DNA of 64,000 nt from Lewinella sp. IMCC34191 (GTDB lineage: Bacteria; Bacteroidota; Bacteroidia; Chitinophagales; Saprospiraceae), in assembly GCF_003390935.1 (NCBI RefSeq), contig NZ_QNQZ01000006.1:1-64000 (forward strand), given 5' to 3'. The notes under the pieces were generated by a model. It was not told the origin of the DNA and made no database searches. It saw only the letters and a program-made list of their open reading frames with translations. The translations under genes were made by a program, and so were the position numbers. Below, one piece after another: positions 25,417 to 33,714 of the stretch (position 1 is the stretch's first letter; every line of letters begins with the position of its first letter).

Positions 25417-26235
25417 TTAGTACGTAATTGCCGTGGCGCGCAGAAAATCGACCGGTTGGGACAATCCTTCCGCGATGGTAGCGGTATCCGCTGACAGGTC
25501 AAGGTCCCCCAGCAATTGCTGGAGATCGGCTTCCAGGTCCAGCAGGATATCGGCGCCGCGGGCCGGGCGAACGGCATCGCCGAACGGAAGCTCGAAGGGT
25601 ACACTGCCGTATGCGCTAACGGAAATCGTATCCCCGCCGCGCGTACGGGTGAATTCCAACCGCGACTGCACGTAGCCGCGTCCATCCCGGTAATTGAGGC
25701 GGCGGGGCTGGGTCCGTAGGGCATCCGAGGAGGGCGCGGTGGCCGGTACCACGTTCCGGTAACGCTCGGCCAGGCCGTAAGTCCCGCTGATCCCCGTCAG
25801 GGGAACTTCCCCGATGCGGACGCCCCCTACCGTCGTGCTGCGACGCGTGGCCGAGGCCAGGAGGTAGTTTCCGTTGAGGGTTACCTCCCGGACGTTTCCG
25901 CCAACGTATTCCTCCAATTCGACCGGGCGGAATGGTTCCGGCAGCTCGATGGCGGAGGACTGTAGGCGCAGGTCGCCCAGGTAGTAGCGAAAATCCACCA
26001 GTTGGAAGCTGTCTTTTTTGACGTCGGCGTAGGTTCCGCCCACTTCGATGGGCGCGTCCCCCCACACCGTCGAGATCCGAACGCTCAGTGCGGGGTACGT
26101 GCAGCAATCCGGGCAGGCCTCGTCCGCCCCCAGCGCGTAATTATTGGCATCGGGGTCCAGGCAACCGACGACCTCCTCGTAACAGGAAGAGAACGTCAGC
26201 AGTCCGATAGCCAGCCAGAGGCGGAACGAGTGCAT
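25417..26235 (-). CDS. MbnP-like lipoprotein
   Basis: A protein of 272 residues. The N-terminus ends in a lipobox (GLLTFSSC, Cys near residue 18). A short Cys-rich insert follows at ~25-47 (GCLDPDANNYALGADEAC, then PDCCTYP), which resembles the 'GCtdp.A.Ny...A..ddgsC.Y' motif common in Bacteroidota surface proteins. The main domain (~50-270) starts LSVRISTVWGD and contains FQLVDFRYYLGDLRL, the hallmark strand pair of MbnP, a periplasmic protein linked with copper-binding methanobactin systems. The usual MbnH di-haem peroxidase partner is not present, so copper handling is only a suggestion. It begins 8 bp after the cysN stop and may be co-transcribed with cysCDN. Confidence 0.7.
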   Translation of the reverse strand: MHSFRLWLAIGLLTFSSCYEEVVGCLDPDANNYALGADEACPDCCTYPALSVRISTVWGDAPIEVGGTYADVKKDSFQLVDFRYYLGDLRLQSSAIELPEPFRPVELEEYVGGNVREVTLNGNYLLASATRRSTTVGGVRIGEVPLTGISGTYGLAERYRNVVPATAPSSDALRTQPRRLNYRDGRGYVQSRLEFTRTRGGDTISVSAYGSVPFELPFGDAVRPARGADILLDLEADLQQLLGDLDLSADTATIAEGLSQPVDFLRATAITY

Positions 26236-26243
26236 AGACGGAA

Positions 26244-27506
26244 TTAGATGATCATGCCCGCCGCAACCGTTTCGTTCGTTTGCTCGTCGACAAGAATGAT
26301 CGAGCCGGTGATGCGGTTCTTGCGGTATGGATCGGTCAGTAAGGGAGCGGTGGTACGCAGCTGCACGCGGCAGATGTCGTTCATCTTGATCTCCTTGTTG
26401 TCCTCATCGCGGTGCAGGGTATTGATGTCCAGGCGGTAGCGGACGTCCTTGATGATGCAACGGGCCTCCTGCGTGGTGTGCATAATCGCGTACTTGCCGC
26501 GGGGCTGCAGGGGCTTTTCGTTGAACCAGCAGAGCATGGCGTCCACGTCCTGGCTGACATCGGGCTGGTTGTTCTCCCGAACGATCATGTCTCCGCGGCT
26601 GATGTCGATATCGTCTTCGAGCAGCATCGTTACGGACATGGGTGGGAAGGCTTCTTCGAGCTCGCCGTCGTAGGAATCGATCTTGGCGATCTTGGAGGTA
26701 AAGCCACTCGGCAGTACGACCACGTCGTCGCCCTTTTTCCAGACGCCGCCAGCGATCCGGCCGGCGTAGCCGCGGTAATCGTGGTATTCGTCGCTGTAGG
26801 GACGAATGACCGTTTGCACGGGGAAGCGGCAGTCGATGAAGTTGTTATCGCTGCCGATGTGAACGTTTTCAAGCGCGTACAGCAGCGTGGAGCCACCGTA
26901 CCAGTCCATATTGGTGCTCTTATCGACTACGTTGTCGCCGAGCAGGGCCGACATGGGGATGAACTCCACGTCTTTCACGTCCAGACGGTGGCTGAACGCG
27001 CTGAAGTCCTCCTTGATCTGGTTGTAGGTCTCCTCGCTGAAGTCGACGAGGTCCATCTTATTGATACAGACGATAAGGTGGGGAATCTGCAGCAGGCTCG
27101 CAATGAACGAGTGGCGACGGGTCTGCTCGACCACGCCGTGGCGGGCATCGACGAGAATCAGGGCGACGTTGGCCGTGGAGGCACCGGTCACCATATTGCG
27201 GGTATACTGGGTATGGCCCGGCGTATCGGCGATAATAAATTTACGCTTGGGCGTGGCGAAGTAGCGGTAGGCTACATCGATGGTGATACCCTGTTCGCGT
27301 TCGGCCTTGAGACCGTCGGTGAGGAGGGCCAGGTTGACGCCGGTTTCGCCCCGCTTGGAGCTGGTCTGCGTGATCGCCTCGTACTGGTCTTCGAAGATGG
27401 ACTTGGAGTCGTAGAGCAGGCGACCGATCAGGGTCGATTTTCCGTCGTCTACGGACCCGGCGGTGGTGAAGCGCAGCAGCTCGGTGTGTTCTAGTGTATT
27501 GAGCAT
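26244..27506 (-). CDS. cysN: Sulfate adenylyltransferase subunit 1 (GTPase)
   Basis: A protein of 420 residues. EF-Tu-type GTPase motifs are clear: G1 GSVDDGKSTLIGRLL, G2 region EREQGITIDVAYRYF, G3 DTPGHTQYTRNM, G4 NKMDLV. Beta-barrel domains II and III follow (for example FPVQTVIRPYSDEYHDYRGY). CysN hydrolyses GTP to drive formation of APS from ATP and sulfate by CysD. It lies downstream of cysD on the minus strand with a 151-bp gap holding repeated TACCGTACTA units. It has no fused CysC kinase domain; a separate cysC is present. The stop is 8 bp before the MbnP-like gene. Confidence 0.96.
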   Translation of the reverse strand: MLNTLEHTELLRFTTAGSVDDGKSTLIGRLLYDSKSIFEDQYEAITQTSSKRGETGVNLALLTDGLKAEREQGITIDVAYRYFATPKRKFIIADTPGHTQYTRNMVTGASTANVALILVDARHGVVEQTRRHSFIASLLQIPHLIVCINKMDLVDFSEETYNQIKEDFSAFSHRLDVKDVEFIPMSALLGDNVVDKSTNMDWYGGSTLLYALENVHIGSDNNFIDCRFPVQTVIRPYSDEYHDYRGYAGRIAGGVWKKGDDVVVLPSGFTSKIAKIDSYDGELEEAFPPMSVTMLLEDDIDISRGDMIVRENNQPDVSQDVDAMLCWFNEKPLQPRGKYAIMHTTQEARCIIKDVRYRLDINTLHRDEDNKEIKMNDICRVQLRTTAPLLTDPYRKNRITGSIILVDEQTNETVAAGMII

Positions 27507-27608
27507 TAAGAATATAAATTTTATAATGTAGAATGATCCGTCATCCCGGAGGGCGCGGTGCTTAATTCGGTGAGGGTGTACTGGTGAACGGACTGGCTGA
27601 GGGCGAAG

Positions 27609-27660
27609 GTACTACCGTACCCCAGCCTACCGTACTACCGTAGTATTCCCTACCGTACTA
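27609..27660 (-). repeat. TAGTACGGTA repeats beginning at the cysD stop codon
   Basis: Read on the minus strand, the cysD stop TAG (27660-27658) is the first triplet of TAGTACGGTA (27660-27651). The decamer recurs at 27637-27628, and a partial copy lies at 27619-27610. Further TAG and TAC triplets fill the array. The remaining ~100 bp to the cysN start show no gene. Confidence 0.6.
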
Positions 27661-28566
27661 GAAATACCCCTGCTTTTTACGGTCTTCCATGGCGGTTTCG
27701 GAGCGCTTATCGTCGGCGCGGCCACCCCGTTCCGTTTGCCGGGCGATGCTGACTTCGGCGATGATGTCCTCCAGGGTCGAGGCTTCCGATTCCCAGACAC
27801 CGGTACAGGTGATGTCACCGATGGTCCGGCAACGGACCATCCGCTCTTCGAGCTTTTCTTCCGGGCGACGGGGAAGTACCTCGGAGTCGGCGAGGAGCAT
27901 ACCGTCGCGCTTGAATACCTGGCGCTTGTGCGCGAAGTAGAGGCTGGGCAGTTCGACCTGCTCTACGGCGAGGTACTGCCAAACGTCGAGTTCGGTCCAG
28001 TTGGAGATGGGGAATACGCGGAAGTGCTCGCCGTACAGCTTGCGGCCATTGAACAGGTTCCAAAGCTCGGGGCGCTGGTTCTTGGGGTCCCACTGCCCGA
28101 ATTCGTCGCGATGGCTAAAGAAGCGTTCCTTAGCGCGCGCTTTCTCCTCGTCGCGGCGGCCACCACCGAGGGCGGCATCGTATTTGCCCTTCTCGAGCGA
28201 GTCAAGCAGGACGGCCGTTTGCAAGTAATTGCGGGTGGCATTGAATCCAGTTTCTTCCCGGACCATGCCGTTGTCGATAGCCTCCTGTACGGAGCCGACC
28301 ACCAGATTAGCGCCGATCCGCTCGACGAGTTGGTCGCGGTAATCGATAGTTTCCTGGAAGTTATGGCCGGTATCCACGTGCAGCAGCGTGAAGGGGATCT
28401 TGGCGGGGTGGAAGGCCTTGACGGCCAGGTGAACCATCAGGATGGAGTCCTTACCGCCGCTGAACAGCAGCACGGGGTTCTCGAACTGCGCGGCCACTTC
28501 CCGCAGCACAAAAATGCTTTCGGATTCGAGTTCGCGCAGGTGATTTAATTGGTAATTTGCGGTCAT
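27658..28566 (-). CDS. cysD: Sulfate adenylyltransferase subunit 2
   Basis: A protein of 302 residues. The PP-loop nucleotide motif LLFSGGKDSILMVHLA is at ~33-48, and the family pattern continues with LLHVDTGHNFQETIDYRD and GGRRDEEKARAKERFFSHRD. The segment FPISNWTELDVWQYL is the usual CysD/PAPS-reductase-fold signature. With CysN it makes adenosine 5'-phosphosulfate. Its start ATG overlaps the stop of cysC by four bases (ATGA), which implies translational coupling. The terminal residues MEDRKKQGYF are the standard CysD tail, so the gene is full length. Confidence 0.96.
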   Translation of the reverse strand: MTANYQLNHLRELESESIFVLREVAAQFENPVLLFSGGKDSILMVHLAVKAFHPAKIPFTLLHVDTGHNFQETIDYRDQLVERIGANLVVGSVQEAIDNGMVREETGFNATRNYLQTAVLLDSLEKGKYDAALGGGRRDEEKARAKERFFSHRDEFGQWDPKNQRPELWNLFNGRKLYGEHFRVFPISNWTELDVWQYLAVEQVELPSLYFAHKRQVFKRDGMLLADSEVLPRRPEEKLEERMVRCRTIGDITCTGVWESEASTLEDIIAEVSIARQTERGGRADDKRSETAMEDRKKQGYF

Positions 28567-29147
28567 AGCGGTAATGCTTCAATGAGTTGGTCGGCGGCCT
28601 GTTCGATGGTAAGGTCCGCGGTTTTAATATCCAAAAATGGGGCTTCGGGTGCCTCGTAGGGGCTATCGATTCCGGTGAAATTCTTGATTTCTCCGGCTCT
28701 TGCTTTTGCGTAAAGTCCTTTTACGTCCCGGCGCTCGCATAGTTCAAGCGGGGTATTGATAAATACCTCCATGAAGTCCGCTTCCCCGACGATGTCGGCC
28801 ACGATGCGCCGCATATCGCGGGTCGGGCTGACGAAGGAGCAGAGCACCACGGCACCGGTTTCGGCGAAGAGCTTAGCGACTTCCGCCACCCGCCGGGTGT
28901 TCTCCTTGCGGTCCTCCAGGCTGAAGCTCAGGTTAGCATTAAGCCCGTCGCGGACATTGTCGCCGTCCAGAACGCGAACGAAAACACCCCGATCGAAGAG
29001 CTTGCGCTCGACTTCCGCCGCGATGGTACTTTTTCCGCTGCCGGACAGGCCCGTAAGCCAAATGACGGCACCGCGGTGCCCGTTTGCCGCTTCCCGCTCG
29101 TGGCGTTGCACCAGTCGGTCGTGAATGGGGTGAATATTTTCAGCCAT
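28563..29147 (-). CDS. cysC: Adenylylsulfate kinase
   Basis: A protein of 194 residues that phosphorylates APS to PAPS. The P-loop GLSGSGKSTIAAEVE is at ~33-47, the APS-binding segment LDGDNVRDGLNANLSFS at ~60-76, and the FVSPTRDMRRIVADIV and DVKGLYAKARAGEIKNFTGI motifs follow. The gene leads a cysC-cysD-cysN minus-strand operon. No PAPS or sulfite reductase is present, so PAPS may serve either assimilation encoded elsewhere or sulfation; the window cannot decide. A TATCTTTG promoter box lies 17 bp upstream. Confidence 0.95.
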   Translation of the reverse strand: MAENIHPIHDRLVQRHEREAANGHRGAVIWLTGLSGSGKSTIAAEVERKLFDRGVFVRVLDGDNVRDGLNANLSFSLEDRKENTRRVAEVAKLFAETGAVVLCSFVSPTRDMRRIVADIVGEADFMEVFINTPLELCERRDVKGLYAKARAGEIKNFTGIDSPYEAPEAPFLDIKTADLTIEQAADQLIEALPL

Positions 29148-29163
29148 AGGTAAAAATCAGACG

Positions 29164-29171
29164 CAAAGATA
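29164..29171 (-). promoter_or_regulatory. Candidate -7 promoter box for cysCDN
   Basis: The minus strand reads TATCTTTG, an exact TAnnTTTG match, 17 bp before the cysC ATG in an AT-rich leader (ACTATTTACTTACCC upstream). A -33 element is not clear. Confidence 0.45.
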
Positions 29172-29241
29172 GGGTAAGTAAATAGTTCTCCCACCCTCCG
29201 CGGCAAGCTTTAAGCAGGATGAGAACTTCATGTTTTCTTGC

Positions 29242-29916
29242 TCAGACGTACGCCAGGGGGTTAGCATCGATCTGCTTGAGACGCCGGATAGCCTGCGCCG
29301 GATCGTCGGATTTAAAAATAGAACTACCCGCTACCAGCACCCGGGCACCGGCTTCGAGGACCTTGCCGGCATTCTGCTCGCCAATTCCCCCGTCCACCTC
29401 GATGAGGGCCCGGCTGTTGTGCGTCGTGATTAGTTCCGCCGCTTGCCGCACCTTGGCGATGCTCTGGTAGATAAACTTTTGCCCGCCAAATCCTGGATTC
29501 ACCGTCATGATGAGTACCAGGTCAAGATCTTCGATCACGTGCTCCAATACGCTGACGGGGGTGTGGGGATTGAGTGCCACCCCGGCTTTAACACCGGCCT
29601 CCTTCATTTGCTGAATAACACGGTGGAGATGCGTGCAGGCTTCGGCGTGCACCGTCAGCCCGCTGGCACCCGCCCGCGCGAAGCTTTCAATGTACCGGGA
29701 CGGATCCTGAATCATGAGATGAACATCCACGTATTTCTCCGCCCGTTCGGCGATCTGTTCGATAATGAACTGCCCGAAAGAGATATTAGGCACGAAAAGG
29801 CCGTCCATCACGTCCAGATGGAACCAGTCGGCTTCGCTCGTATTAACCAGGTCAATAGCCTGGTCCAGGCGAAGAAAATCAGCGGCGAGCAGGGAGGGCG
29901 CGACGAAATGGGACAT
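29242..29916 (-). CDS. rpe: Ribulose-phosphate 3-epimerase
   Basis: A protein of 224 residues with a TIM-barrel pattern. It starts VAPSLLAADFLRLDQAI and contains FHLDVMDGLFVPNISFG (metal His and catalytic Asp), VDVHLMIQDPSRYIESF, the second Asp region LVLIMTVNPGFGGQKFI and the phosphate loop VAGSSIFKSDDPAQAI. It interconverts ribulose-5-phosphate and xylulose-5-phosphate in the pentose phosphate pathway. Length and motifs are complete. It is divergent from the DUF2279 gene across 145 bp. Confidence 0.97.
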   Translation of the reverse strand: MSHFVAPSLLAADFLRLDQAIDLVNTSEADWFHLDVMDGLFVPNISFGQFIIEQIAERAEKYVDVHLMIQDPSRYIESFARAGASGLTVHAEACTHLHRVIQQMKEAGVKAGVALNPHTPVSVLEHVIEDLDLVLIMTVNPGFGGQKFIYQSIAKVRQAAELITTHNSRALIEVDGGIGEQNAGKVLEAGARVLVAGSSIFKSDDPAQAIRRLKQIDANPLAYV

Positions 29917-30061
29917 ACTCGGATTTTGTAACCCAACCCACGGAGGGGCAATTTGGTCGAATCGCGGGCAAATTTCGCACCTTTGCCCCGTGTTTGCTCC
30001 CCCTTCGTTCCGATTCGCGCTAAAAGGCGGGAGCCGCGCGTTAGGAAGCCGTCCGTTGCTT

Positions 30062-31078
30062 ATGAAAAAAGCCTTCCCGTACTTCCCTTTCCTGTATCTG
30101 CTGCTGTTCGCCGGCGGGCTCCTGGCGCAGCGTACTCCTTCCTTCGACTACACGGACCGCGACCCGCTGGCCGGTTTCGCGAAGCAGGACAACTGGCTGA
30201 CCCCGGCCGATACCTTCCACCCCGGTCGGTTCTATACCGCCGCGGCCACCGGCGCCGCTATTTATGGCGCCTTCAGCTACGGCCTGTACGATATCTGGTA
30301 TAAGGAGTACGCCACGACCGGTTTTCACACTTTCGACGATTGGCCCGAGTGGAACCAAATGGACAAGGGCGGCCACTTCTACTCCGCCTATATGTACAGC
30401 CGGCACGTCTTCGCCGGCCTGCGGTGGGCCGGGCTCAAGCGGCCGGCCGCCCGTTACACCACCCTGGGCGTGGCCAATCTCCTGCAGGGCACCATCGAGG
30501 TCTTTGACGGCTACAGCGAGGAATGGGGCTTTAGCTGGTCCGATATGGGGGCCAATCTGGCTGGCAGCCTGGTCTTCACCCTGCAGGACATCGCCTGGCA
30601 GGAGCAGCGCATGCTGATCAAGGTGAGCAATGACCTGCGCCCCCACCCCGATATCCCGATCACCCGCGGCGAGCATACGTCAAATCTGGGCTACGTCAGC
30701 CGGCTGCGTTTCGGCGACTATCCCTTCGAGCGCTACATCAAGGACTACAATGCGCTGACCTACTGGCTTTCGGCGAACCCCGCGGCCTTCTTTCCCAAAT
30801 CCCGCCTGCCCGACTGGCTGAACCTGGCGGTCGGCTACGGGTCGGAAGACGTGTACGGTGCCTACGGCAACAGCTGGCGGGACGAAGCGGGGAACGGCTT
30901 CAGCTACAGCAACAAACGCTACCGCCAGTGGTACCTCAGTCCGGACATCTACTTCAGCCGCATCCCTACTCGCAAGCGTTGGGTGCGCCTGGTACTGGGC
31001 ATCCTGGATTCCATCAAACTGCCGGCTCCCGCCCTGGAGTACAGCAAGGGCAAAGTCAGCGCCCACTGGATCATGTAA
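30062..31078 (+). CDS. DUF2279 (YfiM-like) exported protein
   Basis: A protein of 338 residues from the ATG at 30062; the frame is open further upstream, but that part overlaps the divergent rpe gene. The signal peptide is PYFPFLYLLLFAGGLLAQ. The DUF2279 core includes QMDKGGHFYSAYMYSRHVFA, GTIEVFDGYSEEWGFSWSDM and GANLAGSLVFTLQDIAW, where conserved acidic, His and Trp residues recur. The C-terminal part contains SANPAAFFPKSRLPDWLNLA and VGYGSEDVYGAYGN, a strand-rich stretch. Predicted to be periplasmic or outer-membrane associated. The family has no established activity. It precedes the nuclease gene by 24 bp on the same strand. Confidence 0.75.
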   Translation: MKKAFPYFPFLYLLLFAGGLLAQRTPSFDYTDRDPLAGFAKQDNWLTPADTFHPGRFYTAAATGAAIYGAFSYGLYDIWYKEYATTGFHTFDDWPEWNQMDKGGHFYSAYMYSRHVFAGLRWAGLKRPAARYTTLGVANLLQGTIEVFDGYSEEWGFSWSDMGANLAGSLVFTLQDIAWQEQRMLIKVSNDLRPHPDIPITRGEHTSNLGYVSRLRFGDYPFERYIKDYNALTYWLSANPAAFFPKSRLPDWLNLAVGYGSEDVYGAYGNSWRDEAGNGFSYSNKRYRQWYLSPDIYFSRIPTRKRWVRLVLGILDSIKLPAPALEYSKGKVSAHWIM

Positions 31079-31102
31079 GCCCGGCGTTCTACCTTGCGGC
31101 CG

Positions 31103-32005
31103 ATGGCTAAACTTCGCAGAAACCATACCTCCCGGGGCGGCGCGGCGGCCGGTACGACCATCTTCAAGGTGTCCGTCTTCGCGCTCATCCTCTTCGGGAT
31201 GATCTGGGCCTTTCACCATTTCAGACAGGGCGGCGGAGCGCAGGATATAAAGCGAACCGACTATGCCGGAGCGGATTATTACTTACCTGAATCCAATTCC
31301 GACGTCATTATCCGGCACGGAGGATTCACGCTCGCCTACGACGAGGAATGGGAACAGGCAGCCTGGGTAGCCTACATCCTCAATGCCGAAGACCTCGACC
31401 GGGATTGGACGGATCGTAACGATAACTTCCGACCCGACCCGATGGTCGACTCCGGCACCGCAAACCCTGACGACTACCGAGGCAGCGGCTACGACCGGGG
31501 TCACCTGGCGCCCTTCGGCGATTTCGCCTGGAACGCGGAATTCGCCGACGAGACCTTTCTCCTCTCCAATGTGAGCCCCCAGGCCCGGCAATTCAACCAG
31601 GGCATCTGGCGCGAACTGGAGGAACTGGTGCGCGATTGGGCCGGACGGGACGGCCGATTGTACGTGGTGACCGGTCCGGTACGCACCCAGCCCCCGAAGG
31701 GATACATCGGCCGGCAAAACCGGATACCGGTTCCGGCCTCGTATTATAAAGTATTGCTGGACCTGGAAGACCCCCAACAAAAAGGCATCGCCTTCCTGAT
31801 TCCGAACGCGATCAGTTTCCGGCCGCTACCGGAATACGTCGTGAGTATCGATTCAGTGGAACTGCTGACGGGTATCGACTTCTTTCCCGAACTGATGCCG
31901 GAGGATCTGGAAGCAGAGCTGGAACGGGCGTCAAATCCCGATCTTTGGCGATTCAGCAAACAGAAATTCGATCGGCGGATCGAAAATTGGAATAACGTAA
32001 AATAG
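31103..32005 (+). CDS. Membrane-anchored DNA/RNA non-specific endonuclease
   Basis: A protein of 300 residues from the ATG at 31103; an in-frame TTG nine bases earlier is less likely. A basic N-terminus (MAKLRRNHTSRGG) precedes one membrane helix (TTIFKVSVFALILFGMIWAF), so the catalytic domain probably faces the periplasm. The nuclease domain contains YDRGHLAPFGDF, the DRGH motif of ββα-Me nucleases (NucA/EndoG type, catalytic His), and further on the metal Asn in LSNVSPQARQFNQGIWRELE. Such enzymes cut single- and double-stranded DNA and RNA. The gene ends 5 bp before a HerA-like ATPase gene. Codons near residue 45 carry a near copy of the dispersed GGCGGAGCGCAGG motif. Confidence 0.88.
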   Translation: MAKLRRNHTSRGGAAAGTTIFKVSVFALILFGMIWAFHHFRQGGGAQDIKRTDYAGADYYLPESNSDVIIRHGGFTLAYDEEWEQAAWVAYILNAEDLDRDWTDRNDNFRPDPMVDSGTANPDDYRGSGYDRGHLAPFGDFAWNAEFADETFLLSNVSPQARQFNQGIWRELEELVRDWAGRDGRLYVVTGPVRTQPPKGYIGRQNRIPVPASYYKVLLDLEDPQQKGIAFLIPNAISFRPLPEYVVSIDSVELLTGIDFFPELMPEDLEAELERASNPDLWRFSKQKFDRRIENWNNVK

Positions 32006-32010
32006 CGAGC

Positions 32011-33573
32011 ATGGCAAACCCGGAAACATTTACCCAATCAATTACGGAAGGATACACCTTTGAGGGGCCCTCCTTCGTACTGGGCGGGGCCATGTTCGGC
32101 GAGGAAACAAAAACCGGCACCCTGGTCCGCATTCCCCTGGGAACCCTCAACCGCCACGGCCTTATTGCCGGAGCTACCGGAACGGGTAAGACGAAGACCC
32201 TCCAGATCATCGCCGAGCAGCTCAGTCGGGAAGGCATCCCGAGCCTGCTTATGGACATCAAAGGCGATCTCAGCGGCATCGCCGTTGCCAGCGACGGCCA
32301 CCCAAAGATCGACGAACGCCATGCCGCGATCGGTATACCCTTTACCGCCAGTGGCAGCCCGGTAGAACTCTTGAGTTTGAGCGACGAGCCCGGTGTCCGT
32401 CTGCGGGCTACGGTGCTGGAGTTCGGGCCGGTACTGTTTTCCAAAATGCTGGACCTGAACGATACCCAGTCCGGCATCATCGCGGTCACCTATAAATACG
32501 CCGAAGACAACAAGCTCCCCCTGCTGGACCTAAAGGACCTCCGGAAGGTGTTGCAGTACATTATTAACGAAGGGAAGGAGGAAGTTGAAAAGGAATACGG
32601 GCGCATCTCCTCGGCTTCCGTCGGCGCCATCATGCGGCGGATCGTCGAGCTGGAGAGCCAGGGCGCGGATCGCTTCTTCGGCGAGCGCAGCTTTGAGGTA
32701 CAGGACCTTACCCGCCTGGACGAAAACGGAAGGGGCATCGTATCGATCGTCCGCCTCACCGACATGCAGGATCGGCCCAAGCTATTCTCTACTTTCATGC
32801 TCCAGTTGCTCGCGGAGATTTACGCCACCTTCCCCGAGGAAGGCGATCTGGACCGTCCTAAGCTAGCGGTATTTATCGATGAGGCACACTTGGTCTTCGA
32901 AGAGGCTACGGACGCCCTTTTGGACCAACTGGAAGCCATCATCAAACTGATCCGCTCAAAAGGAGTCGGGCTGTTCTTCGTTACCCAGAATCCGGCGGAT
33001 ATCCCTTCCGACGTGCTCGGTCAGCTTGGTCTCAAGGTGCAGCATGCCCTCCGCGCCTTCACCGCCAAGGACCGGAAAGCCATCAAACTGGCCAGCGAAA
33101 ACTATCCCCTCACCGATTTCTACGATATCGACCAAACCCTTACGGAACTGGGCACCGGCGAAGCCTTCGTGACCGCGCTCGATCGCAAAGGGCGCCCTAC
33201 CCCGCTCGTCCGCACCATGCTGCGTGCCCCCGAAAGCCGCATGGATGTCCTCACCGATCGGGAGATCGACCGCCTGGTCGCCGATTCCGATCTCGTGAAG
33301 CGATATAACGAAGCGGTCGACCGCGAGAGCGCCTACGAAATCCTCGAACGGAAACTGGAACGGGCCAAAGCGGCGGAACACCAGGCGGAAATGAAGGAGC
33401 AGCGGGAAAAGGCGGCGAAAACCACTACCGCGCGCCGCGGGCGGCCCCGAAAGCAAAAATCCATGCTCGAGGAAGTAATGGACAGCACTCTGGCGCGGCA
33501 GGTAAGCCGTACGGTGGCCCGCGAGGTTACCCGGGGTATCCTGGGCGTCCTGGGCCTGCGCCGGCGGCGGTAA
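32011..33573 (+). CDS. HerA/FtsK-related ATPase, DUF853 (YjgR-like)
   Basis: A protein of 520 residues. Walker A GLIAGATGTGKTKTLQIIAEQ lies at ~50-70, with LLMDIKGDLSGIA behind it. Walker B is LAVFIDEAHLVFEEA (~290-304), followed by FFVTQNPADIPSDVLGQLG, a sensor/arginine-finger region shared with HerA-like translocases. The C-terminal ~90 residues are basic and helical, with an AT-hook-like RRGRPRKQK before a final helical tail ending GLRRRR. The DUF853 family (E. coli YjgR) has no firm role. The fold predicts a hexameric ATPase acting on DNA or protein. It sits 5 bp after the endonuclease gene, so a joint function is plausible. The stop is followed by a shared intergenic element and a hairpin. 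Confidence 0.88.
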   Translation: MANPETFTQSITEGYTFEGPSFVLGGAMFGEETKTGTLVRIPLGTLNRHGLIAGATGTGKTKTLQIIAEQLSREGIPSLLMDIKGDLSGIAVASDGHPKIDERHAAIGIPFTASGSPVELLSLSDEPGVRLRATVLEFGPVLFSKMLDLNDTQSGIIAVTYKYAEDNKLPLLDLKDLRKVLQYIINEGKEEVEKEYGRISSASVGAIMRRIVELESQGADRFFGERSFEVQDLTRLDENGRGIVSIVRLTDMQDRPKLFSTFMLQLLAEIYATFPEEGDLDRPKLAVFIDEAHLVFEEATDALLDQLEAIIKLIRSKGVGLFFVTQNPADIPSDVLGQLGLKVQHALRAFTAKDRKAIKLASENYPLTDFYDIDQTLTELGTGEAFVTALDRKGRPTPLVRTMLRAPESRMDVLTDREIDRLVADSDLVKRYNEAVDRESAYEILERKLERAKAAEHQAEMKEQREKAAKTTTARRGRPRKQKSMLEEVMDSTLARQVSRTVAREVTRGILGVLGLRRRR

Positions 33574-33575
33574 GA

Positions 33576-33625
33576 CTAATGGTCTGCCGAACGCGGCGGT
33601 AGCGGAGTTCGTCCGCCCACGGGTC
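33576..33625 (+). repeat. Convergent-junction element, copy 1
   Basis: A ~48-bp block starting CTAATGGTCTGCCGAACGC and ending GTCCGCCCACGGGTC follows the DUF853 stop after two bases. It matches the minus strand at 43459-43411 with only about three differences, including one inserted base. In both places it follows a stop codon and precedes a strong hairpin. Confidence 0.75.
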
Positions 33626-33652
33626 ACTCAGAACAGACCGTGCCCGTGGTCA

Positions 33653-33702
33653 CCCTGCCTTCTGGGCAGACCAGCTAGCGCTGGGCGGACCAGAAGGCAG
33701 GG
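33653..33702. terminator. Strong hairpin between convergent genes
   Basis: CCCTGCCTTCTGG (33653-33665) pairs perfectly with CCAGAAGGCAGGG (33690-33702). An inner stem CCAGC/GCTGG closes the loop TAGC. It sits between the DUF853 and etfA stops and would end transcription in both directions, although no long T-tract follows. GGCGGACCAG recurs at 33685-33710. Confidence 0.6.
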
Positions 33703-33714
33703 CGGACCAGGAGA

